Of a stretch of 64,000 nucleotides of DNA, positions 41,641-54,934 are shown one piece after another; within the stretch, counting starts at the first letter, position 1; the number at the start of each line of letters is the position of its first letter. Source of the DNA: Phaseolus vulgaris (lineage: Eukaryota; Streptophyta; Magnoliopsida; Fabales; Fabaceae); contig NW_027174123.1 of assembly GCF_000499845.2 (NCBI RefSeq), forward strand, positions 61,140 to 125,139. The letters are read 5' to 3'. The notes beneath the pieces are model-generated. The model worked only from the letters and a program-made list of their open reading frames with translations, was not told the DNA's origin and did not search any database. The position numbers and the translations under genes were made by a program.

Positions 41641-44600
41641 AATGGAATAACCGCACGATCAAGTGAAACCGACCTGAAAAGGTCAAACGGATGAGTATTC
41701 GCCCACGAAAAGAATCAAACAGCTTCGCACACAAACGAACCTTCCTTTCAGCCCTGGCAGTGATCAATAAAAAATTTATTGCCAATCTTGTGGGACGAAT
41801 CTGGGCCTCAAACCTCAGCCAAAACTCAATAGACACAGTGACGAGTGTCTGGTAAAAATTTCAGACCAAAATACCCAAGGAGTAAGGCGCAGTAAGTCCC
41901 AGACCGAGAGTGAACAAAACCGGTTTTCCGAAAACAAAACGTCCTGGCTTTTCTTCCTCGTATCTTCTTTTTGTGGTTCGTTTATGGACGTTCCTCCTTG
42001 CCTGGGTGGAAACAACATACCAAAGTGCTTGTGTGAATTTTTTTCAGCGCAGTACGGACCTAGAATGAAATTGCAAAATTAGGCCGGAATTTCACAAGTT
42101 TCGGTAGAGCATAGCCTTGGTTTTTACAAAATTTCTGAAAAATTCTTCCGGAATGGTTTTTTCCTGAAATTCCTCCCAAGAATCTCCACTGAATTTGGGA
42201 CAAAATGGGACAAATTTCAGGTCAAACGGATGAGTATTCACCCAAGAAAAAAATCAAACAGTTTCACACACAGACGAACCTTCCTTTCAGCCCTGGCAGT
42301 GACGAATAAAAAATTTATTGCCAATCTTGTGCTACGAATCTGGGGCTCAAACCTCAGACAAAACTCAATAGACACAGTGAGAGTGTCTGGTAAAAATTTC
42401 AGACCAAAATACCCAAGGAGTAAGGCGCAGTAAGTCCCAGACCGAGAGTGAACAAAACCGGTTTTCCGAAAACAAAACGTCCTGGCTTTTCTTCCCCGTA
42501 TCTTCTTTTGTGGTTCGTTTATGGACGTTCCTCCTTGCCTGGGTGGAAACAACATACAAAGTGCTTGTGTGAATTTTTTTCAGCGCAGTACGGACCCAGA
42601 ATGAAATTGCAGAAATTAGGCCGGAATTTCACAAGTTTCGGTAGAGGATAGCCTTGGTTTTTACAAAATTTCTGAAAAATTCTTCCGGAATGGTTTTTTC
42701 CTGAAATTCCACCCAAGAATCTCCACTGAATTTGGGACAAAACGGGACAAATTTCAGGTCAAACGGATGAGTATTCACCCACGAAAAAATCAAACAGTTT
42801 CACACACAGACGAACCTTCCTTTCAGCCCTGGCAGTGACGAATAAAAAATTTATTGCCAATCTTGTGGGACGAATCTGGGGCTCAAACCTCAGCCAAAAC
42901 TCAATAGACACAGTGACGAGTGTCTGGTAAAAATTTCAGACCAAAATACCCAAGGAGTAAGGCGCAGTAAGTCCCAGACCGAGAGTGAACAAAACCGGTT
43001 TTCCGAAAACAAAACGTCCTGGCTTTTCTTCCCCGTATCTTCTTTGTGGTTCGTTTATGGACGTTCCTCCTTGCCTGGGTGCAAACAACATACGAAAGTG
43101 CTTGTGTGAATTTTTTTCAGCGCAGTACGGACCCAGAATGAAATTGCAGAAATTAGGCCGGAATTTCACAAGTTTCGGTAGAGGATAGCCTTGGTTTTAC
43201 AAAATTTCTGAAAAATTCTTCCGGAATGGTTTTTTCCTGAAATTCCACCCAAGAATCTCCACTGAATTTGGGACAAAACGGGACAAATTTCAGGTCAAAC
43301 GGATGAGTATTCACCCACGAAAAAAATCAAACAGTTTCACACACAAACGAACCTTCCTTTCAGCCCTGGCAGTGACGAATAAAAAATTTATTGCCAATCT
43401 TGTGGGACGAATCTGGGGCTCAAACCTCAGCCAAAACTCAATAGACACAGTGACGAGTGTCTGGTAAAAATTTCAGACCAAAATACCCAAGGAGTAAGGC
43501 GCAGTAAGTCCCAGACCGAGAGTGAACAAAACCGGTTTTCCGAAAACAAAACGTCCTGGCTTTTCTTCCCCGTATCTTCATTTAGTGGTTCGTTTATGGA
43601 CGTTCCTCCTTGCCTGGGTGCAAACAACATACGAAAGTGCTTTTGTGAATTTTTTTCAGCGCAGTACGGACCCAGAATGAAATTGCAGAAATTAGGCCGG
43701 AATTTCACAAGTTTCGGTAGGGGATAGCCTTGGTTTTTACAAAATTTCTGAAAAATTCTTCCGGAATGGTTTTTTCCTGAAATTCCACCCAAGAATCTCC
43801 ACTGAATTTGGGACAAAACGGGACAAATTTCAGGTCAAACGGATGAGTATTCACCCACGAAAAAAATCAAACAGTTTCACACACAGACGAACCTTCCTTT
43901 CAGCCCTGGCAGTGACGAATAAAAAATTTATTGCCAATCTTGTGGGACGAATCTGGGGCTCAAACCTCAGCCAAAACTCAATAGACACAGTGACGAGTGT
44001 CTGGTAAAAATTTCAGACCAAAATACCCAAGGAGTAAGGCGCAGTAAGTCCCAGACCGAGAGTGAACAAAACCGGTTTTCCGAAAACAAAACGTCCTGGC
44101 TTTTCTTCCCCGTATCTTCATTTAGTGGTTCGTTTATGGACGTTCCTCCTTGCCTGGGTGCAAACAACATACGAAAGTGCTTTTGTGAATTTTTTTCAGC
44201 GCAGTACGGACCCAGAATGAAATTGCAGAAATTAGGCCGGAATTTCACAAGTTTCGGTAGAGGATAGCCTTGGTTTTACAAAATTTCTGAAAAATTCTTC
44301 CGGAATGGTTTTTTCCTGAAATTCCACCCAAGAATCTCCACTGAATTTGGGACAAAACGGACAAATTTCAGGTCAAACGGATGAGTATTCACCCAAAAAA
44401 AATCAAACAGTTCACACACAAACGAACCTTCCTTTCAGCCCTGGCAGTGACGAATAAAAAATTTATTGCCAATCTTGTGGGACGAATCTGGGGCTCAAAC
44501 CTCAGCCAAAACTCAATAGACACAGTGACGAATGTCTGGTAAAAATTTCAGACCAAAATACCCAAGGAGTAAGGCGAGTAAGTCCCAGACCGAGAGTGAA

Positions 44601-44881
44601 CAAAACCGGTTTTCCGAAAACAAAACGTCCTGGCTTTTCTTCCCCGTATCTTCTTTTGTGATTCGTTTATGGACGTCCTCCTTGCCTGGGTGCAAACAAC
44701 ATACGGAAGTGCTTGTGTGAATTTTTTCAGCGCAATACGGACCCAGAATGAAATTGCAGAAATTAGGCCGGAATTTCACAAGTTTCGGTAGAGGATAGCC
44801 TTGGTTTCACAAAATTTCGACAAATTCTCCCGAAATAGTTTTTTCCTGAAATCCACTAAGAATCTCCACTGAATTTGGGAC

Positions 44882-47575
44882 AAAACGCGACAAATTCAGG
44901 TCAAACGGATGAGTATTCACCCACGAAAAAAATCAAACAGCTTCGCACACAAACGAACCTTCCTTTCAGCCCTGGCAGTGATCAATAAAAAATTTATTGC
45001 CAATCTTGTGGGACGAATCTGGGCCTCAAACCTCAGCCAAAACTCAATAGACACAGTGACGAACGTCTGGTAAAAATTTCAGACCAAAACACCCAGGAGT
45101 AAGGCGTAGTAAGTCCCAGACCGAGAGTGAACAAAACTGGTTTTCCGAAAACAAAACGTCCTGGATTTTCTTCCCCGTATCTCCTTTTTGTGATTCTTTA
45201 TGGACGTGCCTCCTTACCTGGGTGCAAACAGCATAGGAAGTACTTGTGTGAACCTTTTCAGCGCAATACGGACCCAGAATAAAATTGCCGAAAGTAGGGC
45301 GAAATTTCACAAGTTTCGGTAGAGGATAGCCTTGGTTTGACAAAATTTCGAAAAATTCTCCCGAAATAGTTTTTTCCTGAAATCCCACGTAAGAATCTCC
45401 ACTGAATTTGGGACAAAACGCGACAAATTCAGGTCAAACGGATGAGTATTCACCCACGAAAAAAATCAAACAGCTTCGCACACAAACGAACCTTCCTTTC
45501 AGCCCTGGCAGTGATCAATAAAAAATTTATTGCCAATCTTGTGGGACGAATCTGGGCCTCAAACCTCAGCCAAAACTCAATAGACACAGTGAGAACGTCT
45601 GGTAAAAATTTCAGACCAAAAACCCAGGAGTAAGGCGTAGTAAGTCCCAGACCGAGAGTGAACAAAACTGGTTTTCCGAAAACAAAACGTCCTGGACTTT
45701 CTTCCCCGTATCTCCTTTTGTGATTCTTTATGGACGTGCCTCCTTACCTGGGTGCAAACAACATAGGGAAGTACTTGTGTGAACTTTTTCAGCGCAATAC
45801 GGACCCAGAATAAAATTGCCGAAAGTAGGGCGAAATTTCACAAGTTCGGTAGAGGATAGCCTTGGTTTGCACAAAATTTCGAAAAATTCTCCCGAAATAG
45901 TTTTTTCCTGAAATCCCACGTAAGAATCTCCACTGAATTTGGGACAAAACGCGACAAATTTCAGGTCAAACGGATGAGTATTCACCCACGAAAAAAATCA
46001 AACAGCTTCGCACGCAAACGAACCTTCCTTTCAGCCCTGGCAGTGATCAATAAAAAATTTATTGCCAATCTTGTGGGACGAATCTGGGCTCAAACCTCAG
46101 CCAAAACTCAATAGACACAGTGACGAAGTCTGGTAAAAATTTCAGACCAAAACACCCAGGAGTAAGGCGTAGTAAGTCCCAGACCGAGAGTGAACAAAAC
46201 TGGTTTTCCGAAAACAAAACGTCCTGGACTTTCTTCCCCGTATCTCCTTTTGTGATTCTTTATGGACGTGCCTCCTTACCTGGGTGCAAACAACATAGGG
46301 AAGTACTTGTGTGAACCTTTTCAGCGCAATACGGACCCAGAATAAAAATTGCCGAAAGTAGGGCGAATTTCACAAGTTTCGGTAGAGGATAGCCTTGGTT
46401 TGCACAAAATTTCCGAAAAATTCTCCCGAATAGTTTTTTCCTGAAATCCACGTAAGAATCTCCACTGAATTTGGGACAAAACGCGACAAATTTCAGGTCA
46501 AACGGATGAGTATTCACCCACGAAAAAAATCAAACAGCTTCGCACACAAACGAACCTTCCTTTCAGCCCTGGCAGTGATCAATAAAAAATTTATTGCCAA
46601 TCTTGTGGGACGAATCTGGGCTCAAACCTCAGCCAAAACTCAATAGACACAGTGACGAACGTCTGGTAAAAATTTCTGACCAAAACACCCAGGAGTAAGG
46701 CGTAATAAGTCCCAGTCCGAGAGTGAACAAAACTGGTTTTCCGAAAACAAAAAGTCCTGGACTTTCTTCCCCGATCTCCTTTTGTGATTCTTTATGGACG
46801 TGCCTCCTTACCTGGGTGCAAACAACATAGGAAGTACTTGTGTGAACCTTTTTAGCGCAATACGGACCCAGAATAAAAATTGCCGAAAGTAGGGCGAATT
46901 TCACAAGTTCGGTAGAGGATAGCCTTGGTTTGCACAAAATTTCCGAAAAATTCTCCCGAAATAGTTTTTTCCTGAAATCCCACTAAGAATCTCCACTGAA
47001 TTTGGGACAAAACGCGACAAATTTCAGGTCAAACGGATGAGTATTCACCCACGAAAAAAATCAAACAGCTTCGCACACAAACGAACCTTCCTTTCAGCCC
47101 TGGCAGTGATCAATAAAAAATTTATTGCCAATCTTGTGGGACGAATCTGGGCCTCAAACCTCAGCCAAAACTCAATAGACACAGTGACGAACGTCTGGTA
47201 AAAATTTCAGACCAAAACACCCAGGAGTAAGGCGTAGTAAGTCCCAGACCGAGAGTGAACAAAACTGGTTTTCCGAAAACAAAACGTCCTGGCTTTTCTT
47301 CCCCGTATCTCCTTTTTGTGATTCTTTATGGACGTGCCTCCTTACCTGGGTGCAAACAACATAGGAAGTACTTGTGTGAACCTTTTTCAGCGCAATACGG
47401 ACCCAGAATAAAATTGCCGAAAGTAGGGCGAAATTTCACAAGTTTCGGTAGAGGATAGCCTTGGTTTGCACAAAATTTCTGAAAAATTCTCCCGAAATAG
47501 TTTTTTCCTGAAATCCACGAAGAATCTCCACTGAATTTGGGACAAAACGCGACAAATTTCAGGTCAAACGGATGA
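44882..47575 (+). repeat. Divergent satellite subfamily block (about 5 units)
   Basis: Units here share variants absent from their neighbours: CAGCTTCGCACAC instead of CAGTTTCACACAC, GTGATCAATAAA instead of GTGACGAATAAA, CCGAAAGTAGGGCG instead of GCAGAAATTAGGCC, and CTTACCTGGG instead of CTTGCCTGGG. Unit length is 531-535. The 5' half of the first unit of the whole array (41691-41830) is also of this type. Confidence 0.85.
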
Positions 47576-50500
47576 GTATTCACCCACGAAAAAAATCAAA
47601 CAGTTTCACACACAAACGAACCTTCCTTTCAGCCCTGGCAGTGACGAATAAAAAATTTATTGCCAATCTTGTGGGACGAATCTGGGCTCAAACCTCAGCC
47701 AAAACTCAATAGACACAGTGACGAGTGTCTGGTAAAAATTTCAGACCAAAATACCCAAGGAGTAAGGCGAGTAAGTCCCAGACCGAGAGTGAACAAAACC
47801 GGTTTTCCGAAAACAAAACGTCCTGGCTTTCTTCCCCGTATCTTCTTTTGTGGTTCGTTTATGGACGTCCTCCTTGCCTGGGTGCAAACAACATACGAAA
47901 GTGCTTGTGTGAATTTTTTCAGCGCAGTACGGACCCAGAATGAAATTGCAGAAATTAGGCCGGAATTTCACAAGTTTCGGTAGAGGATAGCCTTGGTTTT
48001 TACAAAATTTCTGAAAAATTCTTCCGGAATGGTTTTTTCCTGAAATTCCACCCAAGAATCTCCACTGAATTTGGGACAAAACGGGACAAATTTCAGGTCA
48101 AACGGATGAGTATTCACCCACGAAAAAAATCAAACAGTTTCACACACAACGAACCTTCCTTTCAGCCCTGGCAGTGACGAATAAAAAATTTATTGCCAAT
48201 CTTGTGGGACGAATCTGGGGCTCAAACCTCAGCCAAAACTCAATAGACACAGTGACGAGTGTCTGGTAAAAATTTCAGACCAAATACCCAAGGAGTAAGG
48301 CGCAGTAAGTCCCAGACCGAGAGTGAACAAAACCGGTTTTCCGAAAACAAAACGTCCTGGCTTTTCTTCCCCGTATCTTCATTTAGTGGTTCGTTTATGG
48401 ACGTTCCTCCTTGCCTGGGTGCAAACAACATACGAAAGTGCTTGTGTGAATTTTTTCAGCGCAGTACGGACCCAGAATGAAATTGCAGAAATTAGGCCGG
48501 AATTTCACAAGTTTCGGTAGAGGATAGCCTTGGTTTTTACAAAATTTCTAAAAATTCTTCCGGAATGGTTTTTTCCTGAAATTCCACCCAAGAATCTCCA
48601 CTGAATTTGGGACAAAACGGGACAAATTTCAGGTCAAACGGATGAGTATTCACCCACGAAAAAAATCAAACAGTTTCACACACAACGAACCTTCCTTTCA
48701 GCCCTGGCAGTGACGAATAAAAAATTTATTGCCAATCTTGTGGGACGAATCTGGGGCTCAAACCTCAGCCAAAACTCAATAGACACAGTGACGAGTGTCT
48801 GGTAAAAATTTCAGACCAAAATACCCAAGGAGTAAGGCGCAGTAAGTCCCAGACCGAGAGTGAACAAAACCGGTTTTCCGAAAACAAAACGTCCTGGCTT
48901 TTCTTCCCCGTATCTTCTTTGTGTTCGTTTATGGACGTCCTCCTTGCCTGGGTGCAAACAACATACGAAAGTGCTTGTGTGAATTTTTTCAGCGCAGTAC
49001 GGACCCAGAATGAAATTGCAGAAATTAGGCCGGAATTTCACAAGTTTCGGTAGAGGATAGCCTTGGTTTTACAAAATTTCTGAAAAATTCTTCCGGAATG
49101 GTTTTTTCCTGAAATTCCACCCAAGAATCTCCACTGAATTTGGGACAAAACGGGACAAATTTCAGGTCAAACGGATGAGTATTCACCCACGAAAAAAATC
49201 AAACAGTTTCACACACAGACGAACCTTCCTTTCAGCCCTGGCAGTGACAATAAAAAATTTATTGCCAATCTTGTGGGACGAATCTGGGGCTCAAACCTCA
49301 GCCAAAACTCAATAGACACAGTGACGAGTGTCTGGTAAAAATTTCAGACCAAAATACCCAAGGAGTAAGGCGCAGTAAGTCCCAGACCGAGAGTGAACAA
49401 AACCGGTTTTCCGAAAACAAAACGTCCTGGCTTTTCTTCCCCGTATCTTCTTTTGTGTTCGTTTATGGACGTTCCTCCTTGCCTGGGTGCAAACAACATA
49501 CGAAAGTGCTTGTGTGAATTTTTTCAGCGCATACGGACCCAGAATGAAATTGCAGAAATTAGGCCGGAATTTCACAAGTTTCGGTAGAGGATAGCCTTGG
49601 TTTTACAAAATTTCTGAAAAATTCTTCCGGAATGGTTTTTTCCTGAAATTCCACCCAAGAATCTCCACTGAATTTGGGACAAAACGGACAAATTTCAGGT
49701 CAAACGGATGAGTATTCACCCACGAAAAAAATCAAACAGTTTCACACACAGACGAACCTTCCTTTCAGCCCTGGCAGTGACGAATAAAAAATTTATTGCC
49801 AATCTTGTGGGACGAATCTGGGGCTCAAACCTCAGCCAAAACTCAATAGACACAGTGACGATGTCTGGTAAAAATTTCAGACCAAAATACCCAAGGAGTA
49901 AGGCGCAGTAAGTCCCAGACCGAGAGTGAACAAAACCGGTTTTCCGAAAACAAAACGTCCTGGCTTTTCTTCCCCGTATCTTCATTTAGTGGTTCGTTTA
50001 TGGACGTCCTCCTTGCCTGGGTGCAAACAACATACGAAAGTGCTTGTGTGAATTTTTTCAGCGCAGTACGGACCCAGAATGAAATTGCAGAAATTAGGCC
50101 GGAATTTCACAAGTTTCGGTAGAGGATAGCCTTGGTTTTACAAAATTTCTGAAAAATTCTTCCGGAATGTTTTTTCCTGAAATTCCACCCAAGAATCTCC
50201 ACTGAATTTGGGACAAAACGGACAAATTTCAGGTCAAACGGATGAGTATTCACCCACGAAAAAAATCAAACAGTTTCACACACAGACGAACCTTCCTTTC
50301 AGCCCTGGCAGTGACGAATAAAAAATTTATTGCCAATCTTGTGGGACGAATCTGGGGCTCAAACCTCAGCCAAAACTCAATAGACACAGTGACGAGTGTC
50401 TGGTAAAAATTTCAGACCAAAATACCCAAGGAGTAAGGCGCAGTAAGTCCCAGACCGAGAGTGAACAAAACCGGTTTTCCGAAAACAAAACGTCCTGGCT

Positions 50501-53500
50501 TTTCTTCCCCGTATCTTCTTTTGTGTTCGTTTATGGACGTCCTCCTTGCCTGGGTGCAAACAACATACGAAAGTGCTTGTGTGAATTTTTTCAGCGCAGT
50601 ACGGACCCAGAATGAAATTGCAGAAATTAGGCCGGAATTTCACAAGTTTCGGTAGAGGATAGCCTTGGTTTTACAAAATTTCTGAAAAATTCTCCGGAAT
50701 GGTTTTTTCCTGAAATTCCACCCAAGAATCTCCACTGAATTTGGGACAAAACGGACAAATTTCAGGTCAAACGGATGAGTATTCACCCACGAAAAAAATC
50801 AAACAGTTTCACACACAAACGAACCTTCCTTCAGCCCTGGCAGTGACGAATAAAAAATTTATTGCCAATCTTGTGGGACGAATCTGGGGCTCAAACCTCA
50901 GCCAAAACTCAATAGACACAGTGACGAGTGTCTGGTAAAAATTTCAGACCAAAATACCCAAGGAGTAAGGCGCAGTAAGTCCCAGACCGAGAGTGAACAA
51001 AACCGGTTTTCCGAAAACAAAACGTCCTGGCTTTTCTTCCCCGTATCTTCATTTAGTGGTTCGTTTATGGACGTTCCTCCTTGCCTGGGTGCAAACAACA
51101 TACGAAAGTGCTTGTGTGAATTTTTTCAGCGCAGTACGGACCCAGAATGAAATTGCAGAAATTAGGCCGAATTTCACAAGTTTCGGTAGAGGATAGCCTT
51201 GGTTTTACAAAATTTCTGAAAAATTCTTCCGGAATGGTTTTTTCCTGAAATTCCACCCAAGAATCTCCACTGAATTTGGGACAAAACGGACAAATTTCAG
51301 GTCAAACGGATGAGTATTCACCCACGAAAAAAATCAAACAGTTTCACACACAGACGAACCTTCCTTTCAGCCCTGGCAGTGACGAATAAAAAATTTATTG
51401 CCAATCTTGTGGGACGAATCTGGGGCTCAAACCTCAGCCAAAACTCAATAGACACAGTGACGATGTCTGGTAAAAATTTCAGACCAAAATACCCAAGGAG
51501 TAAGGCGCAGTAAGTCCCAGACCGAGAGTGAACAAAACCGGTTTTCCGAAAACAAAACGTCCTGGCTTTTCTTCCCCGTATCTTCATTTAGTGTTCGTTT
51601 ATGGACGTCCTCCTTGCCTGGGTGCAAACAACATACGAAAGTGCTGTGTGAATTTTTTCAGCGCAGTACGGACCCAGAATGAAATTGCAGAAATTAGGCC
51701 GGAATTTCACAAGTTTCGGTAGAGGATAGCCTTGGTTTTACAAAATTTCTGAAAAATTCTCCCGGAATGTTTTTTCCTGAAATTCCACCCAAGAATCTCC
51801 ACTGAATTTGGGACAAAACGGACAAATTTCAGGTCAAACGGATGAGTATTCACCCACGAAAAAAATCAAACAGTTTCACACACAACGAACCTTCCTTTCA
51901 GCCCTGGCAGTGACGAATAAAAAATTTATTGCCAATCTTGTGGGACGAATCTGGGGCTCAAACCTCAGCCAAAACTCAATAGACACAGTGACGATGTCTG
52001 GTAAAAATTTCAGACCAAAATACCCAAGGAGTAAGGCGCAGTAAGTCCCAGACCGAGAGTGAACAAAACCGGTTTTCCGAAAACAAAACGTCCTGGCTTT
52101 TCTTCCCCGTATCTTCATTTAGTGTTCGTTTATGGACGTTCCTCCTTGCCTGGGTGCAAACAACATACGAAAGTGCTTGTGTGAATTTTTTCAGCGCAGT
52201 ACGGACCCAGAATGAAATTGCAGAAATTAGGCCGAATTTCACAAGTTTCGGTAGAGGATAGCCTTGGTTTTACAAAATTTCTGAAAAATTCTTCCGGAAT
52301 GTTTTTTCCTGAAATTCCACCCAAGAATCTCCACTGAATTTGGGACAAAACGGACAAATTTCAGGTCAAACGGATGAGTATTCACCCACGAAAAAAATCA
52401 AACAGTTTCACACACAACGAACCTTCCTTTCAGCCCTGGCAGTGACGAATAAAAAATTTATTGCCAATCTTGTGGGACGAATCTGGGCTCAAACCTCAGC
52501 CAAAACTCAATAGACACAGTGACGAGTGTCTGGTAAAAATTTCAGACCAAAATACCCAAGGAGTAAGGCGCAGTAAGTCCCAGACCGAGAGTGAACAAAA
52601 CCGGTTTTCCGAAAACAAAACGTCCTGGCTTTTCTTCCCCGTATCTTCTTTTGTGGTTCGTTTATGGACGTTCCTCCTTGCCTGGGTGCAAACAACATAC
52701 GAAAGTGCTTGTGTGAATTTTTTTCAGCGCAGTACGGACCCAGAATGAAATTGCAGAAATTAGGCCGGAATTTCACAAGTTTCGGTAGAGGATAGCCTTG
52801 GTTTTACAAAATTTCTGAAAAATTCTTCCGGAATGGTTTTTTCCTGAAATTCCACCCAAGAATCTCCACTGAATTTGGGACAAAACGGACAAATTTCAGG
52901 TCAAACGGATGAGTATTCACCCACGAAAAAAATCAAACAGTTTCACACACAGACGAACCTTCCTTTCAGCCCTGGCAGTGACGAATAAAAAATTTATTGC
53001 CAATCTTGTGGGACGAATCTGGGGCTCAAACCTCAGCCAAAACTCAATAGACACAGTGACGAGTGTCTGGTAAAAATTTCAGACCAAAATACCCAAGGAG
53101 TAAGGCGAGTAAGTCCCAGACCGAGAGTGAACAAAACCGGTTTTCCGAAAACAAAACGTCCTGGCTTTTCTTCCCCGTATCTTCTTTTGTGGTTCGTTTA
53201 TGGACGTTCCTCCTTGCCTGGGTGCAAACAACATACGAAAGTGCTTGTGTGAATTTTTTCAGCGCAGTACGGACCCAGAATGAAATTGCAGAAATTAGGC
53301 CGGAATTTCACAAGTTTCGGTAGAGGATAGCCTTGGTTTTACAAAATTTCTGAAAAATTCTTCCCGGAATGGTTTTTTCCTGAAATTCCACCCAAGAATC
53401 TCCACTGAATTTGGGACAAAACGGACAAATTTCAGGTCAAACGGATGAGTATTCACCCACGAAAAAAATCAAACAGTTTCACACACAGACGAACCTTCCT

Positions 53501-54934
53501 TCAGCCCTGGCAGTGACGAATAAAAAATTTATTGCCAATCTGTGGGACGAATCTGGGGCTCAAACCTCAGCCAAAACTCAATAGACACAGTGACGAGTGT
53601 CTGGTAAAAATTTCAGACCAAAATACCCAAGGAGTAAGGCGCAGTAAGTCCCAGACCGAGAGTGAACAAAACCGGTTTTCCGAAAACAAAACGTCCTGGC
53701 TTTTCTTCCCCGTATCTTCTTTTGTGTTCGTTTATGGACGTCCTCCTTGCCTGGGTGCAAACAACATACGAAAGTGCTTGTGTGAATTTTTTCAGCGCAG
53801 TACGGACCCAGAATGAAATTGCAGAAATTAGGCCGGAATTTCACAAGTTTCGGTAGAGGATAGCCTTGGTTTTACAAAATTTCTGAAAAATTCTTCCCGG
53901 AATGGTTTTTTCCTGAAATTCCACCCAAGAATCTCCACTGAATTTGGGACAAAACGGGACAAATTTCAGGTCAAACGGATGAGTATTCACCCACGAAAAA
54001 AATCAAACAGTTTCACACACAGACGAACCTTCCTTTCAGCCCTGGCAGTGACGAATAAAAAATTTATTGCCAATCTGTGGGACGAATCTGGGGCTCAAAC
54101 CTCAGCCAAAACTCAATAGACACAGTGACGAGTGTCTGGTAAAAATTTCAGACCAAAATACCCAAGGAGTAAGGCGCAGTAAGTCCCAGACCGAGAGTGA
54201 ACAAAACCGGTTTTCCGAAAACAAAACGTCCTGGCTTTTCTTCCCCGTATCTTCTTTTGTGTTCGTTTATGGACGTTCCTCCTTGCCTGGGTGCAAACAA
54301 CATACGAAAGTGCTTGTGTGAATTTTTTCAGCGCAATACGGACCCAGAATGAAATTGCAGAAATTAGGCCGGAATTTCACAAGTTTCGGTAGAGGATAGC
54401 CTTGGTTTTACAAAATTTCTGAAAAATTCTCCCGGAATAGTTTTTTCCTGAAATTCCACCCAAGAATCTCCACTGAATTTGGGACAAAACGGACAAATTT
54501 CAGGTCAAACGGATGAGTATTCACCCACGAAAAAAATCAAACAGTTTCACACACAGACGAACCTTCCTTTCAGCCCTGGCAGTGACGAATAAAAAATTTA
54601 TTGCCAATCTGTGGGACGAATCTGGGGCTCAAACCTCAGCCAAAACTCAATAGACACAGTGACGATGTCTGGTAAAAATTTCAGACCAAAATACCCAAGG
54701 AGTAAGGCGCAGTAAGTCCCAGACCGAGAGTGAACAAAACCGGTTTTCCGAAAACAAAACGTCCTGGCTTTTCTTCCCCGTATCTTCTTTTGTGTTCGTT
54801 TATGGACGTCCTCCTTGCCTGGGTGCAAACAACATACGAAAGTGCTTGTGTGAATTTTTTCAGCGCAGTACGGACCCAGAATGAAATTGCAGAAATTAGG
54901 CCGGAATTTCACAAGTTTCGGTAGAGGATAGCCT

